Part shown: piece after piece, positions 23,664 through 33,324 of the stretch
How positions within the stretch are numbered: position 1 is the first letter of the stretch
Layout of the letters: each line of letters opens with the position of its first letter
NCBI GenBank assembly: GCA_040743155.1
Contig: JBFLJU010000001.1
Span: forward strand, 1,612,001 to 1,676,000
Reading direction: 5' to 3'
DNA from: Cycloclasticus sp.
GTDB taxonomy: Bacteria; Pseudomonadota; Gammaproteobacteria; Methylococcales; Cycloclasticaceae
DNA length: 64,000 bases
Notes under the pieces: model-generated
Told to the model about the DNA's origin: nothing
The model's database searches: none
Seen by the model: only the letters and a program-made list of their open reading frames with translations
Position numbers and translations under genes: made by a program

Positions 23664-24721
23664 GTGATTGCGCCAAGCGTTGATAGCTCACCTGCGCTTA
23701 GGGTTATATCCGTACTCGGTGACACTAGAATATGGTTGTTTTCACCGGTAGCAATGGAGATTGCTTCGCGGACATGGCTAATTAAAACTGTACCCGACCC
23801 AGTGCCGTCTTCAACTTGAGCCTCTACCCTAAACAGGTCGTTTAAGGAATCTTCAATGGCCGCTTGAACAGCTGTGGTGTTAGGTGATAGCTGAATGGTC
23901 ATCGCCTGGGCCGCTTCTGTTGGCGCCATGACGATCACATCAGCGGTTACAGGACGAACGCTATCTATATAGTCTTGTACTGTTGTTACTTCGCCTGCAT
24001 CGGGTATCAACGTAACATCATCGTCGCGGGTAAAGAACACGCCTACTGTGCCATCGCCCATCCATAGGCCAAACGGCCAAACACGGGTTACGCCAGGTAC
24101 TTCTTTTGCCCATTTAATATAGTCAACCTTTGCACCACCTTGCGGGGTTTGCTGTACGCGTTCTTGCAAACGATCACCCAATGAATCAAGACTTTCAATC
24201 TCGGTGCCGCCAGTTAAGCCAGATGCATCAACGATCGCTTCACTATTGATACCTGCCAATGGCGTTATCGGTGTTAATTTAGATCCTGCCGCCGTATTGC
24301 CATCGCTACCGGCAATCACCGCAGTAACAGATACCGAGGCAACCCCTGCAACGATGGTTACTTCTTGGTCAATTTCAAACTCAACGCCATCAGATCGCAC
24401 CCAGAGAATATCTGTGCCGATAACAGCACCATCGGTGCCTACAAAATCAATTAAGCCAATCGCGCTGGTTGCTTTATTGCGCGTAATGCCCCACCAGCTG
24501 GCATGTCGCTCTAATATTTCAGAGTCTGCCGTATCAGGAATAATCTGCAGGCTTAGCCAATCTAAATGGCCGTGTAAGCCATGCGATACAGCTGCAACAC
24601 CGTTCATTACCGCATTCAATAAGGCTGCTCGTAATTTAGGATCAGAACCATCTAAGCGTGAATCAATATCCGCTTCAATACGACTCATTATTTCGGTAAT
24701 TTTTGGTCTATTAAATGCCAT
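23645..24721 (-). CDS. Baseplate J-like protein, Mu gp47
   Basis: 358 residues with the baseplate_J pattern: LLNAVMNGVAAVSHGLHGHL, DSEILERHASWWGITR, a Gly/Ala/Thr-rich beta core and the KVDYIKWAKEVPGVTRVW motif. Builds the wedge of the contractile tail baseplate. Sits directly after gp46. Confidence 0.93.
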   Translation of the reverse strand: MAFNRPKITEIMSRIEADIDSRLDGSDPKLRAALLNAVMNGVAAVSHGLHGHLDWLSLQIIPDTADSEILERHASWWGITRNKATSAIGLIDFVGTDGAVIGTDILWVRSDGVEFEIDQEVTIVAGVASVSVTAVIAGSDGNTAAGSKLTPITPLAGINSEAIVDASGLTGGTEIESLDSLGDRLQERVQQTPQGGAKVDYIKWAKEVPGVTRVWPFGLWMGDGTVGVFFTRDDDVTLIPDAGEVTTVQDYIDSVRPVTADVIVMAPTEAAQAMTIQLSPNTTAVQAAIEDSLNDLFRVEAQVEDGTGSGTVLISHVREAISIATGENNHILVSPSTDITLSAGELSTLGAITWQAIP

Positions 24722-25156
24722 TTAAGCTGCCTTTAATTCATAGTTAAATGTGTCTTGCCAGGTACTTCCATCGCCTTTAGTCAACGTGATGTAGATGCCT
24801 AATTTGCCTGTTTCAAACCAATCAGTAGTTACATTAATAGCCTCTGCAATATCATCATCAATTAGCCATTCCAAAGCTTCACTGGCATATTCTTGTGCGC
24901 GTTGTAAAACATCGTCTAAGGTCTTCTCACGCTCTAATAACCAGAGCCTTGAACCCAGACTTGTTTCACTAAAACTATCCGCCCAGTGACCTCGACGATC
25001 CCCGTCATCGCTCGGCAACACATCGTCTTCATGTGCGCGAGCATCGGTAAATAAACTGATTAAAATAGTCGTCCGTAAACCATCGTCGTGTTTTAAATCG
25101 GGGCCATCCAAAGCAATATCAAAGCGACCACCTGTTTGTATTAATGCAGCATCCAT
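24722..25156 (-). CDS. Baseplate protein gp46 (phage GP46 family, gp25-like)
   Basis: 144 residues: DDGLRTTILISLFTDARA, then DRRGHWADSF and GSRLWLLEREKT, the hallmark of Mu gp46. It links sheath and wedge. Next to the PAAR tip gene and gp47. Confidence 0.92.
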   Translation of the reverse strand: MDAALIQTGGRFDIALDGPDLKHDDGLRTTILISLFTDARAHEDDVLPSDDGDRRGHWADSFSETSLGSRLWLLEREKTLDDVLQRAQEYASEALEWLIDDDIAEAINVTTDWFETGKLGIYITLTKGDGSTWQDTFNYELKAA

Positions 25157-25157
25157 A

Positions 25158-25427
25158 TCAATTACTTATCCTTGCGAAACCGCGCCCAGTGCTTGTATGC
25201 CCACACGATGCTGCGTTACCTTCAATACAAACAGCGACACCATTAATACGAACAAACGAAGACGCCTCTACCATCACAGGCGACGCATGTGGCGCGTTGC
25301 CATGCCCTTGAACAGGGTCACCTAGCAGCACAATGTTGTCCCCGTTGATTCGGCAAAAACCTTGCCCCCCATTCAACTGTACGCCACCTGCGCTATCGAC
25401 TGATTTACATGCTATTCCTGGCATCAT
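25158..25427 (-). CDS. PAAR-like spike-tip protein
   Basis: 89 residues rich in Gly, Val and His, with the repeating PAAR-type strands GDPVQGHGNAPHASPVM and GNAASCGHTSTGRGF; His and Cys residues could bind the tip metal. It would sharpen the gp45 spike. Overlaps gp45 by one base. Mu itself has no separate PAAR gene, so this is a notable module of this phage. Confidence 0.8.
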   Translation of the reverse strand: MMPGIACKSVDSAGGVQLNGGQGFCRINGDNIVLLGDPVQGHGNAPHASPVMVEASSFVRINGVAVCIEGNAASCGHTSTGRGFARISN

Positions 25428-25885
25428 TAACCCTCGTTTAAATCAAATGAGGGTGTCGTAATAACAATACCGGCATCTGATATGACTATGGATGACGCAC
25501 CTGAAGCAGATACCATTTCAATACCATCACGTGTTAAATGTATTTTCTGACCAAGATCATCTGATAAAGCCACTTCACCTTTTTTCATACCGCTTAACCG
25601 ATACCGGCGATCCGCAACAATCAAGCAAATAGGGTGGCTCTTACCTTCGATGTTGGACACAATAGGCTCCGCACCATTTTGAGGGTTAGAGCTAAAACCA
25701 TACGGTTCAAAATGTTCCATTTCCAAAATCAGTTCAGGCGTCAGTTGAACCTGTACGGTTTGCATTTTCGGCGCGCTATTGCTATTGGTTAAAACACCAC
25801 GGCGTTGCAATAAACGAATACGACGATACAGCGGCTTAAGCATGTTATTTAATAAGCGAGACATTGATTTAGAATCCACTGACAT
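25427..25885 (-). CDS. Baseplate spike protein gp45 (gpV-like)
   Basis: 152 residues: basic N-terminal helix (LLNNMLKPLYRRIRLLQRRG), OB-like domain (MEHFEPYGFSSNPQNGAEPI) and a C-terminal beta-helix spike. Punctures the outer membrane on contraction. Overlaps gpP by 17 bases. Confidence 0.9.
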   Translation of the reverse strand: MSVDSKSMSRLLNNMLKPLYRRIRLLQRRGVLTNSNSAPKMQTVQVQLTPELILEMEHFEPYGFSSNPQNGAEPIVSNIEGKSHPICLIVADRRYRLSGMKKGEVALSDDLGQKIHLTRDGIEMVSASGASSIVISDAGIVITTPSFDLNEG

Positions 25886-26915
25886 CCTCCGCAGGTTCAG
25901 GTAATTCGATCAACTCAAACGCTTCTGTAGGCATCACTTTTATTTCTGCCAGTTCGCCGCCGTCATCGATGACTAAAACAACCTCACTGATTAATAAGTC
26001 GCCATCAATATCGGTATAGCTGTCTTGCACAGACACTAAAAAATTAGGTTGCCATAAGCCGGTTTTGTGCTGCCAACCATTGACGGTATAAACAATGCCT
26101 TTGCTACGGCCATAACGTGTATTAACTTCCCACTGAGCGCGTTTTTTTGCATCGTCAAGCGTTAAGCTGCTATCAGCAAGTATCGCTAATGGGCGGTGTC
26201 TGCCGATTGCCTTATCTGAATACGTACCTTTAATATGAGCTGCACTTGCCCCCCAAGTATTATCATCACCACTTTGGGAACCTAATACAGAGACCTCACT
26301 AAAGCGGTCACGTTGGCTAAATTCACCGGAAGCACTAAGAATGTTTTCACCCAATATCAAAGGTGTATTAATACGGTTTTTGCTGGCTCGGGTAATCACA
26401 ATATCGCCTTCAATATTGCTCACAATACGCAATGCCCGGATACGTGCTTTTTGCTCAAGAAACTCGAAAATGCTCTCACCTGTTTCAATCGCATCAGCTA
26501 TACCAAACGGCTTGCCAATATCCACACCTTCAGAAACTAAAACCTTAATACCAAATGGCTTACATAACGTGTCAGCTACTTGCTTTAAAGTTTGAGTATC
26601 AAAGGACTGTCCATCCTTGTGCGTACAATCCACCAAATCACCCGCTTTAGAGCGCCCAGTGACCACAATCGTATGCTGGCTTGCATTGTAATTGGGCGTT
26701 ACGTCATCAATGTAACCGGTGATCACCTTTGTATTATCAATCCACACTTCACACGCCGCACCCATGTTAATAGCCCGTGGTGAAGAACCTGACGACCATT
26801 TGTCGGTGAGGGTTAAGCTAAAACGATTGGCAATGCTTTCCATTGAAAAAGACAAGCGAACTTTCAGCCAGCCCGTGTGAATAACACCATCCACTTTTAA
26901 CCGAACATTAGACAT
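25869..26915 (-). CDS. Baseplate hub protein, Mu gpP (gp44)
   Basis: 348 residues: LSFSMESIANRFSLTLTDKW, GYIDDVTPNYNASQHTIVVT, KIEFLEQKAR-like TGESIFEFLEQKARIRAL and GRHRPLAILADSSLTLDDAK are typical of phage late-control gpD/gpP hub proteins. Forms the central hub under the spike. Overlaps gpN by eight bases. Confidence 0.92.
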   Translation of the reverse strand: MSNVRLKVDGVIHTGWLKVRLSFSMESIANRFSLTLTDKWSSGSSPRAINMGAACEVWIDNTKVITGYIDDVTPNYNASQHTIVVTGRSKAGDLVDCTHKDGQSFDTQTLKQVADTLCKPFGIKVLVSEGVDIGKPFGIADAIETGESIFEFLEQKARIRALRIVSNIEGDIVITRASKNRINTPLILGENILSASGEFSQRDRFSEVSVLGSQSGDDNTWGASAAHIKGTYSDKAIGRHRPLAILADSSLTLDDAKKRAQWEVNTRYGRSKGIVYTVNGWQHKTGLWQPNFLVSVQDSYTDIDGDLLISEVVLVIDDGGELAEIKVMPTEAFELIELPEPAEDVSGF

Positions 26916-28056
26916 TCAGCACCTCCAACGGCTCACTGGCTGGCATAAACCCAGCGTGGTGAATGTTGTTGCGGCTAATCAATTCAGCTTCACGATTCGC
27001 ATCACCGTATAGCTGATGAGCGATCACCAAAGCAGGTTGAACGGCCTGTGCGACATGTGTGCTCAAGCGTGATAAATCAGCACCGCGTGTACGAATATCG
27101 TTAACAACGGCAGCTCGTAAATCTAATAGGCTATTAAAAACAACGTCGCTCACGTCATCGGTACGCATTTGCACATCGAGCTCATCAAGCAGCACATTAC
27201 GCATGGTAATCGCATCGTCATACGTCAAATAATCTATTTGGCTAGATACTCTGGCAGCTTCAACCAAGGCACTGCGCTTAACCAAAGCATGCACCGCGGC
27301 TGCACTGGTTGTTTGTTGAATGCGACTGGCCGTTGTCGCTGGAATAGACGGGCTGTTGGTGTCGCTATTTAGCAAGGGGCGGTACAACTTAAATGCAGAT
27401 GTTGGACTGCTCGCAGCGGCGCTTATTTTGCTCACCGAACCGAGTAATGCCGTTGCAAGACTTGCAGGGGTATAAATCAATGACGTGATAGGTTCTAAAA
27501 CAGATCCAATCTGACCACTGATGAGTGTAATAATCTGGTCTAATTCGGCTTCAAGCTCTTGTGCATGAGCCGCCACTAAACCGACTGCGTTAAACGCGTT
27601 AATGAAGTCATTCTTTATTTCAATAAGTGACAAGTTAGCTTGTGCATCAACCACCGCTTGAGTATCAATCTGTTGATCAGGGTATTTGTTTTTACCTGCT
27701 ATCACCAACGTAAGGGTGAATTGACAACGGCCACCGTGTTGACTGTCTTCACGTTGACGCGCATCTAGCACATCAACACGCATGGTACCGAGGTAAGGAT
27801 GTACTAAAGTAGCCGCGCCAGCCTTATCAATTGCGTCCATTAACGCATCGCGCTGCGTGTGGTAATTTTCACCTATCACAAACGCCTCAAGCGTGAACTC
27901 ACGGGCTTTCAAACCCATATCTTCTACGTAAGGAGTATCTCTTTTTGGATATTCATGCACCACTTTGCGGCGGCCAAATTGAGTACTGGATGATTTGACC
28001 AGGAACTCAACATTGCGGAATTTACCGCCACCGGTATAGCTATCTCGCCAACTCAT
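26908..28056 (-). CDS. DNA circularisation/tail protein, Mu gpN
   Basis: 382 residues. The N-terminus (SWRDSYTGGGKFRNVEFLVK, EYPKRDTPYVEDMG) is the DNA_circ_N domain of Mu gpN; the rest is mostly helical. Needed for tail and baseplate assembly. Overlaps the tape measure stop by one base. Confidence 0.92.
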   Translation of the reverse strand: MSWRDSYTGGGKFRNVEFLVKSSSTQFGRRKVVHEYPKRDTPYVEDMGLKAREFTLEAFVIGENYHTQRDALMDAIDKAGAATLVHPYLGTMRVDVLDARQREDSQHGGRCQFTLTLVIAGKNKYPDQQIDTQAVVDAQANLSLIEIKNDFINAFNAVGLVAAHAQELEAELDQIITLISGQIGSVLEPITSLIYTPASLATALLGSVSKISAAASSPTSAFKLYRPLLNSDTNSPSIPATTASRIQQTTSAAAVHALVKRSALVEAARVSSQIDYLTYDDAITMRNVLLDELDVQMRTDDVSDVVFNSLLDLRAAVVNDIRTRGADLSRLSTHVAQAVQPALVIAHQLYGDANREAELISRNNIHHAGFMPASEPLEVLNV

Positions 28057-29804
28057 TAGCCAGCCGCCATTGCCATGCCGGCATCAACTTGAATGTCTAA
28101 GTTTTCGCCTTGTATTTTTTTAACCTGCACCCGTTTGTCACTCACCTCGATGTGCAATTTTGATGCAGCAACCGCTGCTTGTGCTTCGTTGTTACCCAAT
28201 GCGGCCAGCGTTTTAGCAATAACAGAACCCAATGTATCTGCAAACGATGTTTCGTCTATCAGTGAATAAATGCCCGTGCCTACGCCATAGCCAACAGCGC
28301 CCGCTGCAGTCGCCGCTAAAGAAGCGGTACCTAAACCAGCGGCACCTAATTTCAATGTGCTTTTGGTATTGAATAAAGATGCTTTTTTAGCCACTCTGTC
28401 TTTCAATGATGAGCCTGTTCTAAAGCCTTTTTTCGCGCCTTTTCTTAAACCATCACCTGGCATATTCACCACATAAACAGGCGTGGCGCCAGCACTGCTT
28501 AACGCACCAGCAATGCCCGATTTTTTACCTTTACCAAATAAGCCAGCGACATCTTTAACAACACCCACGCTTTTCACAGCCAATGAACCTGCAATCAAGC
28601 CACCAACACCAATGGCGGCTCCCTTGATGATTTTCCCAGTTCTCTCGCTGCCTAATTTGTCGAGTAATTCGGATGCATCTTTAAGGGGGCCAGAGAATGT
28701 TTTGTCGGCAAATGATTTCCATGCCGTTGATAGCATTTCCACACTGCCTGCAGCATCTTTAGCGGCACGTGACGAATCATCTAAGGTCGTGGTTCCATCG
28801 GCATGCACTTGCATGAATTTATCCATGCTGGCCACTGCACCCGTTCTTTGAAACTCAGAACTCGCGGCATTAAAAGCACGAACTGCTTCCGCTTCAAAAA
28901 CCTTACTCAGTAACGTTTTCTTACCACCTGTTTTTTCAACAATCTCGACCATCAATTCGTTAATTGGTCGTAGTATTTCTTCGCCTCGCTTTAACGCTTC
29001 AACATCAAATACTTTGATGCCACCTTTTTGCAGCATCTTTACTTTTTTATCATCACCCAGCGTCCGTAGCATTGCCTCAAAGGCAGTGGCGGCCATTTCT
29101 GACGTGCCTGTGCCTTGACGAATAACTTGCAAAGCTGCACCCATTTCGCGAATTGCTTGAACACCACCACGCCCCATAGAGGTGTAAGCAGTTACTACAC
29201 GTGGCCCAAGCGCCGCTAGGTTTTCTAAGGTGAACGCACCTTCTTTGCCTTGTACATTTAACGTATCCAGTGCAGTGATAACGTCCTTATCAATCACTAT
29301 GCCCATTTTTTGGAACTCGGCCATAATTTCGCCAATGGCTGAGCCACTTGCACCGGTGGCCTGTATCGCAAGGCCGATATTATCGATATTACGACGAGCA
29401 AAATCCAGATCACCTGTTTTTTCAACTATCGCTTCAATAGCCGATGTTATTTCAGATGGATCAACGCGTATATTCGGTGCATTGGCTACGTCATAAATTT
29501 CATTCTTCAGCCTGTTCATATCATCAGCTGATTTATTAGACTGAATGCCTAAACGTGTAAAGCGTCGTTCCAGGCTAATGAGTTGTTTGCCCACCGCAAC
29601 ACCCGCAACCCCGCCAATTAAGGCGGTATAACGATTACCGGCTCTACTAAGCATGCGGCCAGTAGAACCGGCCACACGGCTTAAGCGTGACAAGTGCCGC
29701 TGTCCATTCTTTGAGAAGTTTCCCAAAGAATTTTCATACTTTTTAGCGTTGCGAGCTAGGTTGCCCGATAGATCAACAACGACACTGGTCTTGATATCAT
29801 TCAT
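28056..29804 (-). CDS. Tail tape measure protein
   Basis: 582 residues: N-terminal helical part (FSKNGQRHLSRLSRVAGSTG), a TP901-type central region (IQATGASGSAIGEIMAEFQK, GAALQVIRQGTGTSEMAATA), and Gly/Ala-rich hydrophobic segments (about 385-430 and 490-525) likely to insert in the host membrane. Its length should set tail length. The start overlaps the end of the shifted tail-chaperone frame (TGA within ATGA). Confidence 0.92.
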   Translation of the reverse strand: MNDIKTSVVVDLSGNLARNAKKYENSLGNFSKNGQRHLSRLSRVAGSTGRMLSRAGNRYTALIGGVAGVAVGKQLISLERRFTRLGIQSNKSADDMNRLKNEIYDVANAPNIRVDPSEITSAIEAIVEKTGDLDFARRNIDNIGLAIQATGASGSAIGEIMAEFQKMGIVIDKDVITALDTLNVQGKEGAFTLENLAALGPRVVTAYTSMGRGGVQAIREMGAALQVIRQGTGTSEMAATAFEAMLRTLGDDKKVKMLQKGGIKVFDVEALKRGEEILRPINELMVEIVEKTGGKKTLLSKVFEAEAVRAFNAASSEFQRTGAVASMDKFMQVHADGTTTLDDSSRAAKDAAGSVEMLSTAWKSFADKTFSGPLKDASELLDKLGSERTGKIIKGAAIGVGGLIAGSLAVKSVGVVKDVAGLFGKGKKSGIAGALSSAGATPVYVVNMPGDGLRKGAKKGFRTGSSLKDRVAKKASLFNTKSTLKLGAAGLGTASLAATAAGAVGYGVGTGIYSLIDETSFADTLGSVIAKTLAALGNNEAQAAVAASKLHIEVSDKRVQVKKIQGENLDIQVDAGMAMAAG

Positions 29805-30302
29805 TGAATTGTTTTTAAATGCCCTAAATAAGTTAAATAACGTCGAATACTCAGTTTATGCAGCTGCTGTTGCTGCCAGCCTGTGCGAATGGCAATAACC
29901 AGTGTTAACCGATCAAGCGTTTTCGCCAGACTGATCAGATCGCCCCCGCGTTTCTATTGCCTCCGCAACGACTTCTGCCGCCTGATCTAATTTATTGGCC
30001 ATGTTTTGTAGGGCATTCAGGTCTTCAGGGTGCAGGGTTTTTAATTGCTCCAATGACAACGGGCCAGACACATCATCGATCGACTTAATTTGCCGCCTCA
30101 GCACATGTACGCCCACCATTGTTGGGCTGGGCACAAGTTGCGGCTGAAGCTGACCATTTTCATCCGGTACCATGATTAATTTCTCTGCTTCTTCCTGCGC
30201 TTCAATAACATCACCGGCAGTGGACTCACGTAAGGTAGCTACTTTTAAAATAGCTTCACCTAGCTTAAGGCCGTGTTCTAGAGGAACCTCAACGATGCTC
30301 AT
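29801..30302 (-). CDS. Predicted frameshift product of the tail assembly chaperone (about 167 aa)
   Basis: Near the end of the 129-aa gene, ACG CGG GGG CGA offers a five-G slippery run (29943-29947). A shift of -2 (or +1) continues for 47 codons (GDLISLAKTLDRLTLVIAIR, then TGWQQQQ...), ending in a TGA that overlaps the tape measure ATG. Established knowledge: long-tailed phages make a chaperone pair by programmed frameshift here, and phage Mu uses a -2 shift. The open frame, slippery run and stop position all fit. The shift cannot be proven by sequence alone. Confidence 0.75.
29913..30302 (-). CDS. Tail assembly chaperone, Mu gp41-like
   Basis: 129 residues: LGEAILKVATLRESTAGDVI, HVLRRQIKSIDDVSGPLSLE, LHPEDLNALQNMANKLD are the pattern of the Mu gp41 / phage tail assembly family. 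It coats the tape measure during tail building. Lies between tube and tape measure genes; overlaps the tube stop by one base. Confidence 0.88.
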   Translation of the reverse strand: MSIVEVPLEHGLKLGEAILKVATLRESTAGDVIEAQEEAEKLIMVPDENGQLQPQLVPSPTMVGVHVLRRQIKSIDDVSGPLSLEQLKTLHPEDLNALQNMANKLDQAAEVVAEAIETRGRSDQSGENA

Positions 30303-30655
30303 TAAATTTTATCCACACTTTCAGCCGACATTTTTAACGGCGTTTTACCGCTGCCATCGTGTGGCACCACCTCGGTAGTAAACGCATTACGCATAATGTA
30401 TTGCTGGCCTGTATCGGCTTCAAAAAACACGGTTGCATTGGTGATTTTGTTTAATGCAAAAACATCCGTATCCTTTGTGATTAACACCGTTGCTTCTAAC
30501 GATGGCGGTGTCTCTTCTTCGCTGAAGTAAGTCTTCCCACCGTGCGCTTCTGGGGTTCTGGTGACACCAGCCCCCGCAAGCGTTGCTTTGTTTTCAGTCG
30601 GTAACACAGCACCGTCAACGCGTATAACGACTTTTCCTGTTATTTGTCCACTCAT
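30302..30655 (-). CDS. Tail tube protein, Mu gpM-like
   Basis: 117 residues: GKVVIRVDGAVLPTENKATL, then FEADTGQQYIMRNAFTTEVV, the fold-defining strands of the Mu gpM tube. Forms the inner tube driven through the envelope. 21 bases after the sheath gene. Confidence 0.9.
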   Translation of the reverse strand: MSGQITGKVVIRVDGAVLPTENKATLAGAGVTRTPEAHGGKTYFSEEETPPSLEATVLITKDTDVFALNKITNATVFFEADTGQQYIMRNAFTTEVVPHDGSGKTPLKMSAESVDKI

Positions 30656-30676
30656 GATCTTTTTCCTTATTGTTGT

Positions 30677-32143
30677 CTAACGACGAAATTCGTTATGAAT
30701 TGCTGTTACGCGCATTTGGCCAACCAACTGCGGTGAGTCGTAGATGTTTAAACGCGAGCGATCATCAACATCAACCTCAGTTAATAAGGCTTCTTTATAA
30801 CCTTCGTAGTCTTGCACCCAGCCTTTTTGTTCCATCTCGGTGTACAGCACCAACAATTCAGACTTTGCGATTTTCGGCTGCATAATCGCTTGACCAGGCG
30901 CAACACGCATACTGTCTTCAGCCAATTTGTGGCGTGGGTATTTTTGAGCAAACATGGCACGTTGCTCAAAGCGAATGCGCTCTAAGGTTTCCGGTGTGTT
31001 GATATCGAGATATGAATCATCCGAAATGCCGGACGCATTCTTTTGATACATCGTAATTTGACGCTCGATTATCACGCTGCCATCGTGTGCAACGGTGTAA
31101 GTAGCAATACCATCAAACAATAATTGGTTGCGCTCAGTGTCTGTCCAGCGAATTTCTTTAACCGGGGCTTTAATGCCTGTGAGCTTTAAACGTTGCAAAG
31201 GACGCGCTGGGTCAATCGACAAGTACTTGGCGCCAATAATCGCATTCACACTCGCCCATATATAAGGAGGCTGTGGCGATGTATTGGTCGCCATGCATGT
31301 CACATGTGGGTTGTTGCGTGTATTGCCAAAGGTGCCGCTAACCGCGTGTGACCCACGATATGCAGTAAAAGCACGTGCGCCGATTTGACGCATAGGCCCC
31401 CAACGTGAATCGAGTTCAGCATCGAGCAAGGTTAAATTGGCCGCATCGGTAAACGGCATTACCATCCAGTTGTACCATTCGTCGCCTAATGCGGCGATGG
31501 TGGTGCTGATATCTGGGTTTGTTGCTCCACCGGCCATCGCTACGATGGTTACGCCAACACCTTCTGGTATTGACTCGTCAAAGTAATTCATTCGCAGATC
31601 GATGTCGTTACCGGTTTCACCTTTCCAACGGCACGTGATATCCACTTGATTGGTGGTAACACCGTTGACAACGGCTGTAACCGATAATGTAGTGTCGGCA
31701 TTTATCGCAGCCGCTATTGCGGTGGCAATATCATCTTGCACATCGCCGGATTGAACGCCCACTAACACACGGGTTCCACCTATATAAATAGCCAACGTTC
31801 CATTTGCGGTTGCCGGGCCGGTAGCGGTCAGGGTGCCAGCTGCTTCAGCACCTGCGCCATCTTCATCCAGTGCAATGGCATAGGTTTCAATAAATTGTTC
31901 AGCGTTTTTAATCGCTTTAATTTGTTCGGCAAGCATTGAACCGCGGCCAAAGTACTCCTCGGCTTGCTCTTGTGTATTAACGCGTGTCGCAATGCCCGCG
32001 GCTACGCTACCGGCAGCTAAACGTTGGCCAATAACCAATACTTTAAAATCAATGGCTGCATTACCGGCAAGGCGGTTATCAAATTCAACATACGTACCAG
32101 GGATACGAAGTGCGGCGGGGATTTCATTAAATGAAATAGGCAT
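30677..32143 (-). CDS. Contractile tail sheath protein, Mu gpL-like
   Basis: 488 residues: PAALRIPGTYVEFDNRLAGN at the start, AEQIKAIKNAEQFIETYAIA, WGPMRQIGARAFTAYRGSHA, and RFEQRAMFAQKYPRHKLAED near the end, all typical of Mu-type sheaths. Its contraction drives the tube. Start preceded by AAGGAGTAAACC. Confidence 0.95.
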   Translation of the reverse strand: MPISFNEIPAALRIPGTYVEFDNRLAGNAAIDFKVLVIGQRLAAGSVAAGIATRVNTQEQAEEYFGRGSMLAEQIKAIKNAEQFIETYAIALDEDGAGAEAAGTLTATGPATANGTLAIYIGGTRVLVGVQSGDVQDDIATAIAAAINADTTLSVTAVVNGVTTNQVDITCRWKGETGNDIDLRMNYFDESIPEGVGVTIVAMAGGATNPDISTTIAALGDEWYNWMVMPFTDAANLTLLDAELDSRWGPMRQIGARAFTAYRGSHAVSGTFGNTRNNPHVTCMATNTSPQPPYIWASVNAIIGAKYLSIDPARPLQRLKLTGIKAPVKEIRWTDTERNQLLFDGIATYTVAHDGSVIIERQITMYQKNASGISDDSYLDINTPETLERIRFEQRAMFAQKYPRHKLAEDSMRVAPGQAIMQPKIAKSELLVLYTEMEQKGWVQDYEGYKEALLTEVDVDDRSRLNIYDSPQLVGQMRVTAIHNEFRR

Positions 32144-32146
32144 GGT

Positions 32147-32338
32147 TTACTCCTTAATACTTTTTTTAGTGGATGGTTTTGCTTCAGCGATATCGCCATC
32201 GTTGATACGACGTTGCCAATAAGCATTTTTAGGCACATATTCGCCGTCGCTGTTTAAGTGACCACCACGTTCAGGGTTGCGAACCATCACTTTTGGGTTG
32301 GTGGGTTTTACAAAAATCTTTCCATCTTGCTTGCTCAT
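32147..32338 (-). CDS. DUF2635 phage protein, Mu gp38-like
   Basis: 63 residues: KIFVKPTNPKVMVRNPERGG, EYVPKNAYWQRRINDGDI, the DUF2635 signature. Small tail-neck gene always before the sheath in Mu-like phages. Stop lies three bases before the sheath start. Confidence 0.9.
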   Translation of the reverse strand: MSKQDGKIFVKPTNPKVMVRNPERGGHLNSDGEYVPKNAYWQRRINDGDIAEAKPSTKKSIKE

Positions 32339-32347
32339 ATTGGGTTC

Positions 32348-32905
32348 CTATTCTTGAGGTAAAGTTAATTCATCAATGGCCAGTGGCTCTTTATCGCCCT
32401 CGGTCATTGAGTGTTCTGCGTGGTAGGTGATAAAGTTTTCCAGCGTGTCATCAACGACATCTGGAAATGGCATATTTGGAAGTTCAAAACTTAGCGCATA
32501 AAATGCAGCCTTAAATGTTTCTTCCAGCTGGATTGAGAAAAGATTACTCACGCTCTTAAACTGTAGAGTCCCAACACCATCAACCGTGCTCCCGTGCAAT
32601 TCTGGTATCAGTCCTTGAATAATGTCATAAGCCCCAATAGTAGTGCTGTCACCGCGCCTACGGGCCTCATCATTGCCTACATGTCGCGTGATTACGTAGG
32701 CATCAAAACGCCCATTTATTCTTGCGTCACCTTCGCCGGCGCTCCCACCAAGAAACGCAAAATAAACCGCTGGTGCAGCGGGCAACATGGTTTTCAAAAC
32801 ACCTAAATTAAGTGCGTTAGGTAACACTTGAACCTTATTCAAATAGCCGCCAAACATTGCTTTGGTTTTACTGATCAAGTGATCCTCAACAGCGACTATA
32901 CTCAT
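32348..32905 (-). CDS. DUF1834 phage protein, Mu gp37-like
   Basis: 185 residues with the DUF1834 pattern (DAYVITRHVGNDEARRRGDS, GAYDIIQGLIPELHGSTVDG). Likely a neck or tail-completion protein. One-base overlap with gp36. Confidence 0.9.
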   Translation of the reverse strand: MSIVAVEDHLISKTKAMFGGYLNKVQVLPNALNLGVLKTMLPAAPAVYFAFLGGSAGEGDARINGRFDAYVITRHVGNDEARRRGDSTTIGAYDIIQGLIPELHGSTVDGVGTLQFKSVSNLFSIQLEETFKAAFYALSFELPNMPFPDVVDDTLENFITYHAEHSMTEGDKEPLAIDELTLPQE

Positions 32906-33324
32906 CAGATAAAGCTCTTGTCTTTGCGGTTAAACACACTGCCGCCTGATTGCATAATGGCTAGGCTTTCGCTTTCTTGAGCTTCGCCAGCAGCATCCAC
33001 ACCGATGGATATTTCGCCTTTGCCGATTGATTTAACGAACTTCACCGCATCGTTATAACGACGGACAACTGCCTCAGTTGCACCGTCGTCATATAAGTAA
33101 TAACGAGAAATGTCGCACGCTACACGGACTAATGATTTAGTGATCGGATCTGCTGGAACATTGAAACGACCACCTAAATAACCATCAATTTCACCGTCTG
33201 CATCGGCAACGGCGCGGTTAACAACCGATTCATTGATCGTGCCGATATTGGTGCGATCTGTGAGCTGTATCAGCTCATCATCACCGTATCGATCACGTAG
33301 ATCCTGTAGCGTGCAATAACTCAT
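32905..33324 (-). CDS. DUF1320 phage protein, Mu gp36-like
   Basis: 139 residues beginning SYCTLQDLRDRYGDDELIQL; then GEIDGYLGGRFNVP and ISRYYLYDDGATEAVVRRYN, the DUF1320 hallmark. A head-tail adaptor of the neck. One-base overlap with gp35. Confidence 0.92.
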   Translation of the reverse strand: MSYCTLQDLRDRYGDDELIQLTDRTNIGTINESVVNRAVADADGEIDGYLGGRFNVPADPITKSLVRVACDISRYYLYDDGATEAVVRRYNDAVKFVKSIGKGEISIGVDAAGEAQESESLAIMQSGGSVFNRKDKSFI

